7,951 nt of DNA from Chloroflexota bacterium (GCA_016200785.1 JACQED010000066.1:1-7951); one strand, 5' to 3'; shown: positions 1 through 5,906, counted from the first letter of the stretch. A program made the numbers and translations. Notes: a model not told the origin generated them from the letters alone.

Positions 1-2
1 AG

Positions 3-428
3 ACCGGGCTCGTCTCGGCCTACGCGCTCGCGGTCATGGAGGAGAACGGCTCGGCCGGCGTCGTCGTGACGGCGCCGACCTGCGGCGCGTGCGGCGCGGT
101 GCCCGCGGTGCTCAAGCGCGTCCAGGAGTCGACCGGCTGCGGCGACCGGGACGTCCTCCACGCGCTCGCGACGGCGGGGATCGTCGGCAATCTCGTCAAG
201 ACGCGCCCGACCCGGCCTCAGAAGGAGATGACGAATCTCGCTCAGAAGCAAGCCAACGTGCGGGGCGCGTTCGCCGTGCGCGGACAATTGACCGGCGAGC
301 ATCTGCTCGTGCTCGACGACCTCTTCGACTCCGGCGCGACCCTGACCGAAATCACCCGCGTGCTTCGTGCCGCGAGTGTGGAAGTGTATGTGGCGACGTT
401 GACGAAAACGATTCACACCGACGCTTGA
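3..428 (+). CDS. Chimeric ORF: L-serine dehydratase fragment joined to ComF-like phosphoribosyltransferase C-terminus (5' partial)
   Basis: The frame is open from the left edge, so the true start lies outside the window. The first ~66 codons read like the core of an iron-sulfur L-serine dehydratase (serine to pyruvate plus ammonia). They include AYALAVMEEN, the cysteine-containing TAPTCGACG motif, PAVL and ALATAGIVGNLVKT. Family members normally continue NASISGAE after this point. Here, from about position 204, the protein instead reads RPTRPQKEM, NVRGAF and LVLDDLFDSGAT. The last is a PRPP-binding loop (nt ~306-341) typical of type I phosphoribosyltransferases such as ComF. The C-terminus (VYVATLTKTIH) also fits that family. 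Each half lacks essential parts: the dehydratase its C-terminal cluster region, the PRTase its N-terminal half. The product is unlikely to perform either reaction. It may be a deletion fusion or an assembly chimera. If only the PRTase part belongs here, a ComF-like gene upstream of dprA makes sense, since both are competence-type genes. Confidence 0.75.
   Translation, partial: TGLVSAYALAVMEENGSAGVVVTAPTCGACGAVPAVLKRVQESTGCGDRDVLHALATAGIVGNLVKTRPTRPQKEMTNLAQKQANVRGAFAVRGQLTGEHLLVLDDLFDSGATLTEITRVLRAASVEVYVATLTKTIHTDA
195..212 (+). other. Junction between two unrelated protein families
   Basis: Codons before about 203 match serine dehydratase (GNLVKT). Codons after it match a phosphoribosyltransferase (RPTRPQ). 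Hand-counted GC falls from about 77% (1-180) to about 62% (211-420). This is weak support, because dprA next door also swings widely. The codons for VKT could belong to either family, so microhomology at the breakpoint is possible. Confidence 0.6.
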
Positions 429-430
429 TC

Positions 431-504
431 GCATATCGCTTATCGCCTATCGCCAATCGCAGTCTCTCTGCAATCTGCAATCAGAAATCAGCAATCCGCG
501 ATGC
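431..504 (+). repeat. Degenerate tandem heptanucleotide repeat running into the dprA start
   Basis: The sequence divides into 7-nt units starting with GC or GA: GCATATC, GCTTATC, GCCTATC, GCCAATC, GCAGTCT, a 4-nt slip (466-469), then GCAATCT, GCAATCA, GAAATCA, GCAATCC, and GCGATGC, which contains the dprA ATG. The consensus is near GCNATCN. The repeat fills the whole gap between the preceding stop (426-428) and dprA, leaving no recognisable Shine-Dalgarno sequence. A related heptad array precedes galT at 4785-4812. Confidence 0.8.
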
Positions 505-1415
505 CCACCCCCCACTACCTCGCCCTCACCCTCACGCCCGGCATCGGCGCAAAGACGGCGCGCAAGTTGATCGCGCACTTCGGATCGGCCGGGGATGTCT
601 TTGCCGCCTCGGTCGAGGATTTGACGGCGATCCCCCGCGTGAGCCGGACGATTGCCGAGCAACTGTTGGCCTCGCCGTTGGAACAATACGAACAAGAACT
701 GCTGTCTCTCGACGACATTGGCATCGGCGTGGTCACGCTGGAAGACGAGATGTATCCCGCCAATCTGCGGCAGGCCGACGGCTCGCCGGTGCTGCTGTTC
801 GTGCGGGGACGATTGGCCGCGGCCGACGTTCACGCCGTCGCCGTCGTCGGGTCACGCGAGGCGAGTCCGCGCGGCATGGAGGCGGCGAAGCAGTTGGCCG
901 CGGCGCTGGCCGATCGCGGACTGACCGTCGTGAGCGGTTTGGCGATCGGGATTGACACGGCGGCACACCGGGGCGCGGTGGACGTCGGCGGGCGCACGCT
1001 GGCCGTTCTCGGCAGTGGGCTGCGAGTCATCCATCCGCGCGAGAACGCCGAATTGGCGGAGGAGATCGCCGCGCAAGGAGCGCTCTTGTCGGAACTGCAT
1101 CCGGACGCGCCGCCGAGCGGCCCGACGCTGATGGCGCGCGATCGCATTGTCAGCGGTCTCGCCCGCGCGGTGATCGTCGTCGAGGCCGGCGTGCGGAGCG
1201 GCAGTCTCGACACTGCGGCGAAAGCCCTCAAGCAGGGCCGCGCCTTGTACGCCGTCGCCGGCAGTGACGGCACCGACAAACTTCTGCGCGAAGGGGCGCG
1301 GCGGGTTGATCCGGATTCTGATCTGGACTCGCTCGTTGAAGAGATTCGGGCGCACAATCTCGGCGGAGAAGACGGCGGTGAGAGCGGTCCTGCGAATCAA
1401 CTGGGGCTTTTGTGA
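501..1415 (+). CDS. dprA: DNA-processing protein DprA (Smf family)
   Basis: DprA binds incoming single-stranded DNA and loads RecA during natural transformation; it is also widespread in bacteria not known to be competent. The 304-residue protein has an N-terminal helix-hairpin-helix-like region (~residues 1-55, LTPGIGAKTARKL), then the Rossmann-like DprA domain (~112-285). Visible signatures are VGSRE (116-120), SGLAIGID (145-152), AAH (154-156), GSGL...HPREN (171-182), RDRIVSGL (213-220), VEAGVRSGSL (227-236) and GRALYAVAG (246-254). The usual RNRI motif reads RDRI here, and the loop after AVAG is short. No clear C-terminal winged-helix (DML1-like) domain follows; the protein ends soon after the Rossmann region. 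ATG 501 is the only start fitting the conserved N-terminus. Its upstream region is the heptad repeat, so initiation is probably leader-independent or weakly guided. A ComF-like remnant lies just upstream. Confidence 0.92.
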   Translation: MPTPHYLALTLTPGIGAKTARKLIAHFGSAGDVFAASVEDLTAIPRVSRTIAEQLLASPLEQYEQELLSLDDIGIGVVTLEDEMYPANLRQADGSPVLLFVRGRLAAADVHAVAVVGSREASPRGMEAAKQLAAALADRGLTVVSGLAIGIDTAAHRGAVDVGGRTLAVLGSGLRVIHPRENAELAEEIAAQGALLSELHPDAPPSGPTLMARDRIVSGLARAVIVVEAGVRSGSLDTAAKALKQGRALYAVAGSDGTDKLLREGARRVDPDSDLDSLVEEIRAHNLGGEDGGESGPANQLGLL

Positions 1416-1699
1416 AACGCAACAGAATTGGATTGGCTTTCGCGTGGGCCGGACTATACTTTCGTACAAGAGGGGAGCGTTGAAACGACCGAGCGGTACA
1501 CGGTGGAGAGAAATCATTTCCTCTGGATTCCCGACACACCCGTGGCGGGCGGCACGGCAATGTGACCGTGTTTAGCGTCATGCCGCTGCAATCGAAAGCC
1601 GCTCTGCACAGCACAGTTTGCTCAACTGCAATTTGGCAGCATACTGACACAACTTGTTGTATGATCAGGCACGAGACACACCATGGACAAGAGGGCTCA
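1416..1699. other. Intergenic region with promoter-like element, no convincing gene
   Basis: These 284 bases between dprA and the DUF4160 gene hold a promoter-like element (1433-1460) and a weak imperfect hairpin (AGAGAAAT / ATTTCCTCT, 1507-1524). A 5-bp inverted repeat, ACAAC-tt-GTTGT, lies at 1649-1660 with TATGAT at 1660-1665. The open frame extending upstream of 1700 lacks conserved sequence, so it is treated as non-coding. A leader RNA or small RNA is possible but not demonstrated. Confidence 0.5.
1433..1460 (+). promoter_or_regulatory. Sigma70-like promoter candidate
   Basis: TTGGCT (1433-1438) and TATACT (1455-1460) are separated by 16 nt and resemble -35 and -10 boxes. The element starts 18 nt after the dprA stop and lies about 240 nt upstream of the DUF4160 start. 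It could drive the DUF4160-DUF2442 pair with a long leader, or a short non-coding transcript. Confidence 0.45.
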
Positions 1700-1939
1700 A
1701 TGCCAACCGTTCGCGGTATTCCTGGTCCGTACCGTTTCTTCTTCTACAGTTTCGATTGCAACGAACCAAAGCACGTGCATGTTCGCCGCGAGCGAATGAC
1801 GTGCAAATTTTGGCTCGAACCTGTTGCATTGTGTTCAAATGACGGCTTCTCACCCGTGGAACTCAATCGGATTCGTGCAATCATCTTGAAGTATCACAAG
1901 CGTATTCAGGAGGCATGGCATGAACATTGTGGCGAGTAG
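1700..1939 (+). CDS. DUF4160 family small protein
   Basis: The 79-residue product matches the DUF4160 pattern: MPTVRGIPG, RFFFYSFDC, EPKHVHVRRE, CKFWLEPV, GFSPVELNRI and EAWHEHCG. The molecular function is not established. These proteins are often found beside DUF2442 proteins, as here, which suggests a two-gene module of toxin-antitoxin type; that role is inferred. The frame is open upstream to ATG 1562, but ATG 1700 fits the family N-terminus exactly and has a GAGGG-like ribosome binding site just before it. The gene overlaps the next by 20 bp. GC over this island is about 45-55% by hand count of sample lines, lower than most flanking sequence, which fits horizontal acquisition. Confidence 0.85.
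   Translation: MPTVRGIPGPYRFFFYSFDCNEPKHVHVRRERMTCKFWLEPVALCSNDGFSPVELNRIRAIILKYHKRIQEAWHEHCGE
1908..1913 (+). promoter_or_regulatory. Strong Shine-Dalgarno for the DUF2442 gene, inside DUF4160
   Basis: A perfect AGGAGG lies 6 nt before ATG 1920, inside the 3' end of the DUF4160 gene. A nearer ATG at 1915 is followed almost at once by TGA, so 1920 is the functional start. The arrangement implies translational coupling, with separately strong initiation of the second gene. Confidence 0.85.
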
Positions 1940-2246
1940 CGAACCACGCATCAGCAATCTCAAAGTGACGAATAATAGCATCATCGCGCAATTATCAGAT
2001 GGGCGCACCATAAGCGTACCTCTTGCCTGGTCATGGCGTCTATCTGAGGCGACACCAAGTCAGCGAAACAATTTTGAAATCATGGGAAGCGGGCAAGGCG
2101 TTCACTGGCCCGACTTGGACGAAGACATCAGCGCGTGGGGAATGCTCTATGGAATGCCAGCGCGTCGTCCTAAACGCGTGGCGCAACCTCAACGTCGCAG
2201 AACACAAGCGGCGACGAGACGCGTGACGCGAAGCGTGGCGACCTGA
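1920..2246 (+). CDS. DUF2442 family protein with Arg-rich tail
   Basis: The 108-residue product carries the DUF2442 core in its first ~78 residues: LSDGRTISVPLAW (25-37), RLSEATPSQRNNFE (40-53), GQGVHWPDLDEDI (58-70) and GMLYG (74-78). The function is unknown. The domain recurs next to DUF4160 and in other putative toxin-antitoxin-like pairs, so an antitoxin or partner role is plausible but inferred. Residues 81-108 form a basic tail with nine arginines, not part of the usual domain, which could bind nucleic acid or be read-through into formerly non-coding sequence. The gene is translated from a perfect AGGAGG inside the upstream gene and overlaps it by 20 bp. No terminator is evident before mscL. 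Confidence 0.85.
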   Translation: MNIVASSEPRISNLKVTNNSIIAQLSDGRTISVPLAWSWRLSEATPSQRNNFEIMGSGQGVHWPDLDEDISAWGMLYGMPARRPKRVAQPQRRRTQAATRRVTRSVAT

Positions 2247-2354
2247 CGTCGACAATCAATTGCCCAAGCGACTGATACACTCAGGCGCGCGAGAACAAAT
2301 TAATATGCACGAACGCTAAACACACGTTCCAATGCATTCCAAGGAGAGCCCACG

Positions 2355-2786
2355 ATGCTCAAAGAATTCAAAGACTTCATCATGCGCGGCAACGTGCTCG
2401 ACCTGGCGATTGCCGTCATCGTGGGCGGGGCATTCGGCAAGATCGTGACCTCGCTCGTCAGCGACGTCATCATGCCGCCGATTGGCCTCGTGCTGGGCCA
2501 AGTGGATTTCAGCAGACTGTACATCAACTTGTCCAGCACACCCTACGCCAGCCTCGCCGAGGCCGAGAAAGCCGGGGCGCCGACTATCAACTACGGCGTG
2601 TTTCTCAATGCCGTGATTGATTTTCTCATCGTGGCGTTTTTGGTCTTCCTGTTGGTGCGCGCCGTCAACCGGATGCGGAAGCCGCAACCCGCGCCGACGA
2701 CGAAGGAATGCCCGTACTGTCTTTCGACCATTCCCATCAAGGCCACGCGGTGCGCGCACTGCACTTCAGAGTTGAAGGCGGCATGA
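2355..2786 (+). CDS. mscL: Large-conductance mechanosensitive channel MscL
   Basis: MscL forms a homo-pentameric inner-membrane pore that opens under membrane tension and releases solutes during hypo-osmotic shock. The 143-residue protein begins with the amphipathic N-terminal helix (MLKEFKDFIMRGN). TM1 (~15-46) carries DLAIAVIVGGAFGKIV and the SDVIMPPIG turn, followed by a periplasmic loop (~50-78) and TM2 (~79-105, NYGVFLNAVIDFLIVAF). After the basic stretch the tail has two CxxC pairs (C119/C122 and C133/C136), a zinc-ribbon-like ending instead of the plain helical bundle of E. coli MscL; similar tails occur in other bacterial MscL proteins. AAGGAG (2341-2346) lies 8 nt before the ATG. The stop overlaps the next gene's start (ATGA, 2783-2786), so the two are probably co-translated despite having no obvious functional link. 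Confidence 0.96.
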   Translation: MLKEFKDFIMRGNVLDLAIAVIVGGAFGKIVTSLVSDVIMPPIGLVLGQVDFSRLYINLSSTPYASLAEAEKAGAPTINYGVFLNAVIDFLIVAFLVFLLVRAVNRMRKPQPAPTTKECPYCLSTIPIKATRCAHCTSELKAA

Positions 2787-4753
2787 CCCACGCCGACCTC
2801 CTCCTCACCAACGCCGCCGTCGTCACGATGAACGCCGCGTTCGACGTCTTCAAGTCGGGCGCGATCGCGATAAGCGGAAACCGGATCGCCGCCGTCGGGC
2901 CGGCGGAAGAGATCGCCAGCGAGTGGGCGGCGAAAGAGACCGTGGATTGCGGCGGGCGCACCATCATCCCCGGCCTCGTCAACGCGCACACTCACGCGCC
3001 GATGACACTCCTGCGCGGCCTGGCCGACGATTTGCGACTCGACGTGTGGCTTCTCGGTTACATGATGCCCGTCGAGCGCGAGTTCGTCTCGCCCGACTTC
3101 TGCCGCCTGGGCACCCTGCTGGCCTGCGCCGAAATGATCCGCTCCGGCGTGACATGTTTCGCCGACATGTATTATTTCGAGGAGCACGTCGCTCGCGCCA
3201 CCGCCGAGGCCGGGATGCGGGCGGTCTGCTCACAGACTGTTCTCAAGTTCACCACTCCCGACGCCGACAGTTACGAAGACAGCCTCGCCGCCGCGCGCGA
3301 CTTTATCCTCGGCTGGAAAGATCATCCGCTCATCCGGCCCTCCGTCGCGCCGCACGCGCCGTACACCTGCACGCCCGAAATCCTCAAAGCCTGCGCCGAG
3401 CTGGCCGCCGAGACCGGCGCCGTCCTGCACATACACATTTCTGAAACCGCGACCGAAGTGGAAAATTGGCGCAAGCAGTACGGCATGCCGGTCGTCCCGT
3501 GGGTCAAGCGGCAGAATCTCTTCGAGGCGAATGTCCTCGCCGCGCACTGCGTTCACGTTGACGAAGGCGAGATCCGCCAACTCTATAACGCCGGCGCGGG
3601 CGTGGCCCACAATCCGACCAGCAACTTGAAACTCGGATCCGGCGTCGCGCCCGTCGTCAAGATGCTCGAAGTCGGATTGAACGTGGGCATCGGCACCGAC
3701 GGCCCGGCCTCGAACAACGACCTCGATATGTTCGAGGAAACCCGGCTGACCGCGATTCTCGCAAAGGGCGTGAGTGGCGATCCAACCGCTATCCCGGCGC
3801 GCAGTGCGCTCTCCATGGCGACGATTCTCGGCGCGCGCGCGCTGCGCGTGGGGGACATCACCGGGAGTCTGGAGGTCGGCAAGCGCGCCGATCTCGCCAT
3901 CGTCGATCTCGATCCGATCCACAGCTCACCCAAGTTCGAGCGCGACCCGAACGCGGTGTATTCACAAATCGTCTACACCGCGAAGGCCGCAGACGTCACC
4001 GATGTGATGGTGGAGGGGCGTTGGCTGATGCGCGGGCGCGAACTCAAGACGCTCGCGCCCGACGATCTCCAACTCGCGGCGCGCGACTACGCCAGACGCA
4101 TCGACGCGTTTCTCATCGAGCGCGAACAGAGCGCGCTGAACAAGTTGATTGCCATCGGCGGCGTGGGGCAGGAGGAGTCGTTCGAGGTGCAGGTCAAGTC
4201 GCGGATCGCCGACCCGGAGAAGGTGCGCGCTGCGCTGACCGGGCCGGAACTTTCCACGGTGCGGCACGTTCACTACCGCGAGTTCGACACCTATTTCTTC
4301 TTCGACGAGCCGGAACGATCGCGGCTGCGTTACCGCGAGGACGAGTTCATCGGCGAGAAGGGCGAAGTGACCAACGTGCGCGCCCGGCTCACGCACATTG
4401 GCCCGGCGAAAGAGGGCGAGTACGGCGGATCGGTGCTGCTGTCGCGGTCGCGCTTCATCGCCCCGGCGGGACACAGCCTCCGCTTCTATCGCGAATACTT
4501 CAAGCCCGCCAGCGAGCGAGCGATCGAGAAAGACCGCCTACGCTGGCTGGTCGTCTATCAGAACACCGAGTTCTTCGTGAACCTCGACCAGCTGATCCGC
4601 CCGCCGCAGGATGGCTACTTCATTGAAATCAAAAGCCGGACGTGGTCGAAGCGCGATGCCGACGCGAAGGCGACGTTGATCGTCGAGTTGCTGACACTGT
4701 TGGGAGCGGAGCCAGGCGGCGGGGTGAAGGACGAATACGTGGATTGGGCGTGA
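2783..4753 (+). CDS. MTA/SAH deaminase-type amidohydrolase fused to a C-terminal CYTH-like domain
   Basis: The 656-residue protein has two parts. Residues ~1-455 are a complete amidohydrolase of the 5'-methylthioadenosine/S-adenosylhomocysteine deaminase type, which deaminates the adenine ring of these SAM by-products. Metal and catalytic residues are visible: H69 and H71 (NAHTH), H218 and E221 (HIHISE), H255 (AAHC) and D306 (GTDG). GSLEVGKRADLAIVDL (361-376) marks the end of the barrel. Residues ~464-656 resemble a CYTH/triphosphate tunnel domain (class IV adenylate cyclase, thiamine triphosphatase). They show FEVQVKSRI (a variant of ExExK with Q470), YREFDTYFF, RLRYR (514-518), RAR (533-535), YFIEIKSRTW (612-621), and a usual length of ~190 residues. 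No stop separates the parts, so the fusion is direct. ATG 2783, overlapping the mscL stop, fits the deaminase N-terminus. The deaminase call is strong; the CYTH call is good but unverified, and its substrate is unknown. Confidence 0.85.
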   Translation: MTHADLLLTNAAVVTMNAAFDVFKSGAIAISGNRIAAVGPAEEIASEWAAKETVDCGGRTIIPGLVNAHTHAPMTLLRGLADDLRLDVWLLGYMMPVEREFVSPDFCRLGTLLACAEMIRSGVTCFADMYYFEEHVARATAEAGMRAVCSQTVLKFTTPDADSYEDSLAAARDFILGWKDHPLIRPSVAPHAPYTCTPEILKACAELAAETGAVLHIHISETATEVENWRKQYGMPVVPWVKRQNLFEANVLAAHCVHVDEGEIRQLYNAGAGVAHNPTSNLKLGSGVAPVVKMLEVGLNVGIGTDGPASNNDLDMFEETRLTAILAKGVSGDPTAIPARSALSMATILGARALRVGDITGSLEVGKRADLAIVDLDPIHSSPKFERDPNAVYSQIVYTAKAADVTDVMVEGRWLMRGRELKTLAPDDLQLAARDYARRIDAFLIEREQSALNKLIAIGGVGQEESFEVQVKSRIADPEKVRAALTGPELSTVRHVHYREFDTYFFFDEPERSRLRYREDEFIGEKGEVTNVRARLTHIGPAKEGEYGGSVLLSRSRFIAPAGHSLRFYREYFKPASERAIEKDRLRWLVVYQNTEFFVNLDQLIRPPQDGYFIEIKSRTWSKRDADAKATLIVELLTLLGAEPGGGVKDEYVDWA

Positions 4754-4784
4754 TTGGCCCGGCGTTCGCCACTGTCGCCAACTG

Positions 4785-4812
4785 GGGATCTGGAAATTGG
4801 TAGTTGGGATTT
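4785..4812 (+). repeat. Heptad repeat immediately upstream of galT
   Basis: Four 7-nt units, GGGATCT, GGAAATT, GGTAGTT and GGGATTT, end one base before the galT ATG. They resemble the GCAATCT-type units upstream of dprA in period, strand and placement. They occupy about half of the 60-bp gap after the deaminase-CYTH gene and leave galT without a clear Shine-Dalgarno. Confidence 0.65.
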
Positions 4813-4813
4813 C

Positions 4814-5905
4814 ATGCTGGATTTGCCTCACCGCCGCCTCAACCTGCTCACGCGCGAATGGGTGCTCGTCTCACCGCACCGCGCCGGACGCCCGTGGCTC
4901 GGCCAAGTTGAAAAGGTTCGCGCCGAAAGTCTTCCTCCTTACGATCCGACTTGCTACCTTTGCCCCGACAACGAACGCGCGGGCGGTGTCCGCAACCCGG
5001 CGTATGAAACGACATTCGTTTTCGACAACGACTTCGCCGCCATCCTGCCTGACACGGTGACACGCGCCAGCCGGCAGGGTGACAAGGTGAGTGAGGTCAC
5101 CGTGTCACCCGTCCACCTTGTCACCCCTTCAGAACTATTCAAGGCTGAGCCAACGCGCGGCCTGTGCCGCGTCATCTGCTTCTCGCCGCGCCACGATCTC
5201 ACCCTGCCGGAACTGTCACTGCCGCAAGTCGAAGCCGTCATACTGACGTGGGCCGATCAAACGCGCGATCTCGGAGAGCGCGACTTCGTCCATTACGTCC
5301 AAGTATTCGAAAACAAAGGCGAGATCATGGGCGCTTCCAACCCGCACCCGCACAGCCAGGTGTGGGCCTCCAGCCACGTGCCCAATGAGCCTGCGAAAGA
5401 ACTCGCCGCCCAATCGGACTACCTGCGCGATCGTGGAACTTGCCTGCTGTGCGATTATCTGGTCGAAGAAACAAAAAACGGCGAACGTATCGTCGCCGCG
5501 AATGACCACTTCACCGCTCTCGTTCCCTTCTGGGCCGTATGGCCCTTCGAACTGTTGCTAATTGCCAATGACCACGTCCCCTCCCTCCCCTCTCTCTCCC
5601 CCGCCCAAATCACCTCCCTCGCCGACCTCCTCCGCCGGGTCACCGCCCGCTACGACAATCTCTTCGAGATTTCGTTTCCGTATTCGATGGGCTTCCATCA
5701 GGCCCCGACCGACGCCGGGCCGCACGGCCGCGAAGCGTGGCATCTGCACGCGCACTTCTATCCGCCCCTGCTGCGCTCGGCCACGATCAAGAAATTCATG
5801 GTCGGCTACGAAATGCTGGCGATGCCCCAGCGCGACATCACCGCCGAAACCGCTGCCGAGCGATTGCGCGGGGTGAGTGAGAGGCATTATCGGGCCAGTT
5901 CGTAG
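4814..5905 (+). CDS. galT: Galactose-1-phosphate uridylyltransferase (GalT)
   Basis: GalT exchanges UMP between UDP-glucose and galactose-1-phosphate in the Leloir pathway. The 363-residue protein shows the N-terminal RRLNLLTREWVLVSPHR, zinc ligands C47 and C50 (CYLC) and H127 (SPRHDLTLPEL), and the active-site SNPHPHSQ. In the last, H178 would be the zinc ligand, H180 the uridylylated nucleophile and Q182 the conserved glutamine. The C-terminal half has VPFWAVWPFELLL, FPYSMGFHQAP (H295), HLHAHFYPPLLRSAT (H312, H314) and KFMVGYEMLAMPQRD, including the expected second metal site. ATG 4814 is chosen because conserved sequence starts at residue 6; the frame extends to TTG 4754 without conservation. 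The loop at residues ~80-105 is about 17 residues longer than in E. coli GalT as I recall it, and is encoded by a repeat (5050-5126). The loop probably tolerates this, since all catalytic residues are intact. Confidence 0.95.
   Translation: MLDLPHRRLNLLTREWVLVSPHRAGRPWLGQVEKVRAESLPPYDPTCYLCPDNERAGGVRNPAYETTFVFDNDFAAILPDTVTRASRQGDKVSEVTVSPVHLVTPSELFKAEPTRGLCRVICFSPRHDLTLPELSLPQVEAVILTWADQTRDLGERDFVHYVQVFENKGEIMGASNPHPHSQVWASSHVPNEPAKELAAQSDYLRDRGTCLLCDYLVEETKNGERIVAANDHFTALVPFWAVWPFELLLIANDHVPSLPSLSPAQITSLADLLRRVTARYDNLFEISFPYSMGFHQAPTDAGPHGREAWHLHAHFYPPLLRSATIKKFMVGYEMLAMPQRDITAETAAERLRGVSERHYRASS
5050..5126. repeat. Inverted GGTGACA-type repeat inserted in frame within galT
   Basis: Two interleaved perfect inverted repeats lie inside galT. 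TGACACGGTGAC (5050-5061) pairs with 5096-5107 over 12 bp. GGGTGACAAGGTG (5077-5089) pairs with 5114-5126 over 13 bp. All copies are variants of a short GGTGACA(A/C) unit. The segment encodes residues ~80-105 (TVTRASRQGDKVSEVTVSPV and following), which have no counterpart in E. coli GalT as remembered. It keeps the frame open. Confidence 0.75.
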
Positions 5906-5906
5906 T

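Noticed and set aside
89..955. 288-residue plus-strand frame spanning the PRTase end and the dprA start
   Set aside because: It is an Arg-rich out-of-frame translation overlapping two recognised coding regions.
1479..1486. GTTGAAAC, resembling the end of some CRISPR repeats
   Set aside because: It is a single 8-base match with no second copy, no regular spacing and no cas genes.
1507..1524. Hairpin AGAGAAAT/ATTTCCTCT as a terminator for dprA
   Set aside because: The stem is short and AT-rich with a bulge and no following T-run, and it lies downstream of a promoter-like element.
1503..1565. GTG-started mini-ORF of 20 codons downstream of the promoter-like element
   Set aside because: There is no Shine-Dalgarno and no recognisable conservation; too short to support.
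1660..1665. TATGAT with TTGGCA (1633-1638) as a promoter just upstream of DUF4160
   Set aside because: The spacer is 21 nt, too long for a normal sigma70 promoter, and no better -35 lies at 16-18 nt. Noted only as part of the intergenic description.
1562..1699. Longer N-terminus for the DUF4160 protein starting at ATG 1562
   Set aside because: The added 46 residues have no family similarity, and the DUF4160 domain begins exactly at ATG 1700 with its own ribosome binding site.
3230..3922. 230-residue minus-strand frame opposite the deaminase
   Set aside because: It mirrors high-GC codon use of the real gene and has no recognisable domain.
4163..4753. Separate CYTH gene starting at GTG 4163 rather than a fusion
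   Set aside because: There is no stop between the domains and no Shine-Dalgarno before this GTG; an internal start remains possible but the fusion is the simpler reading.
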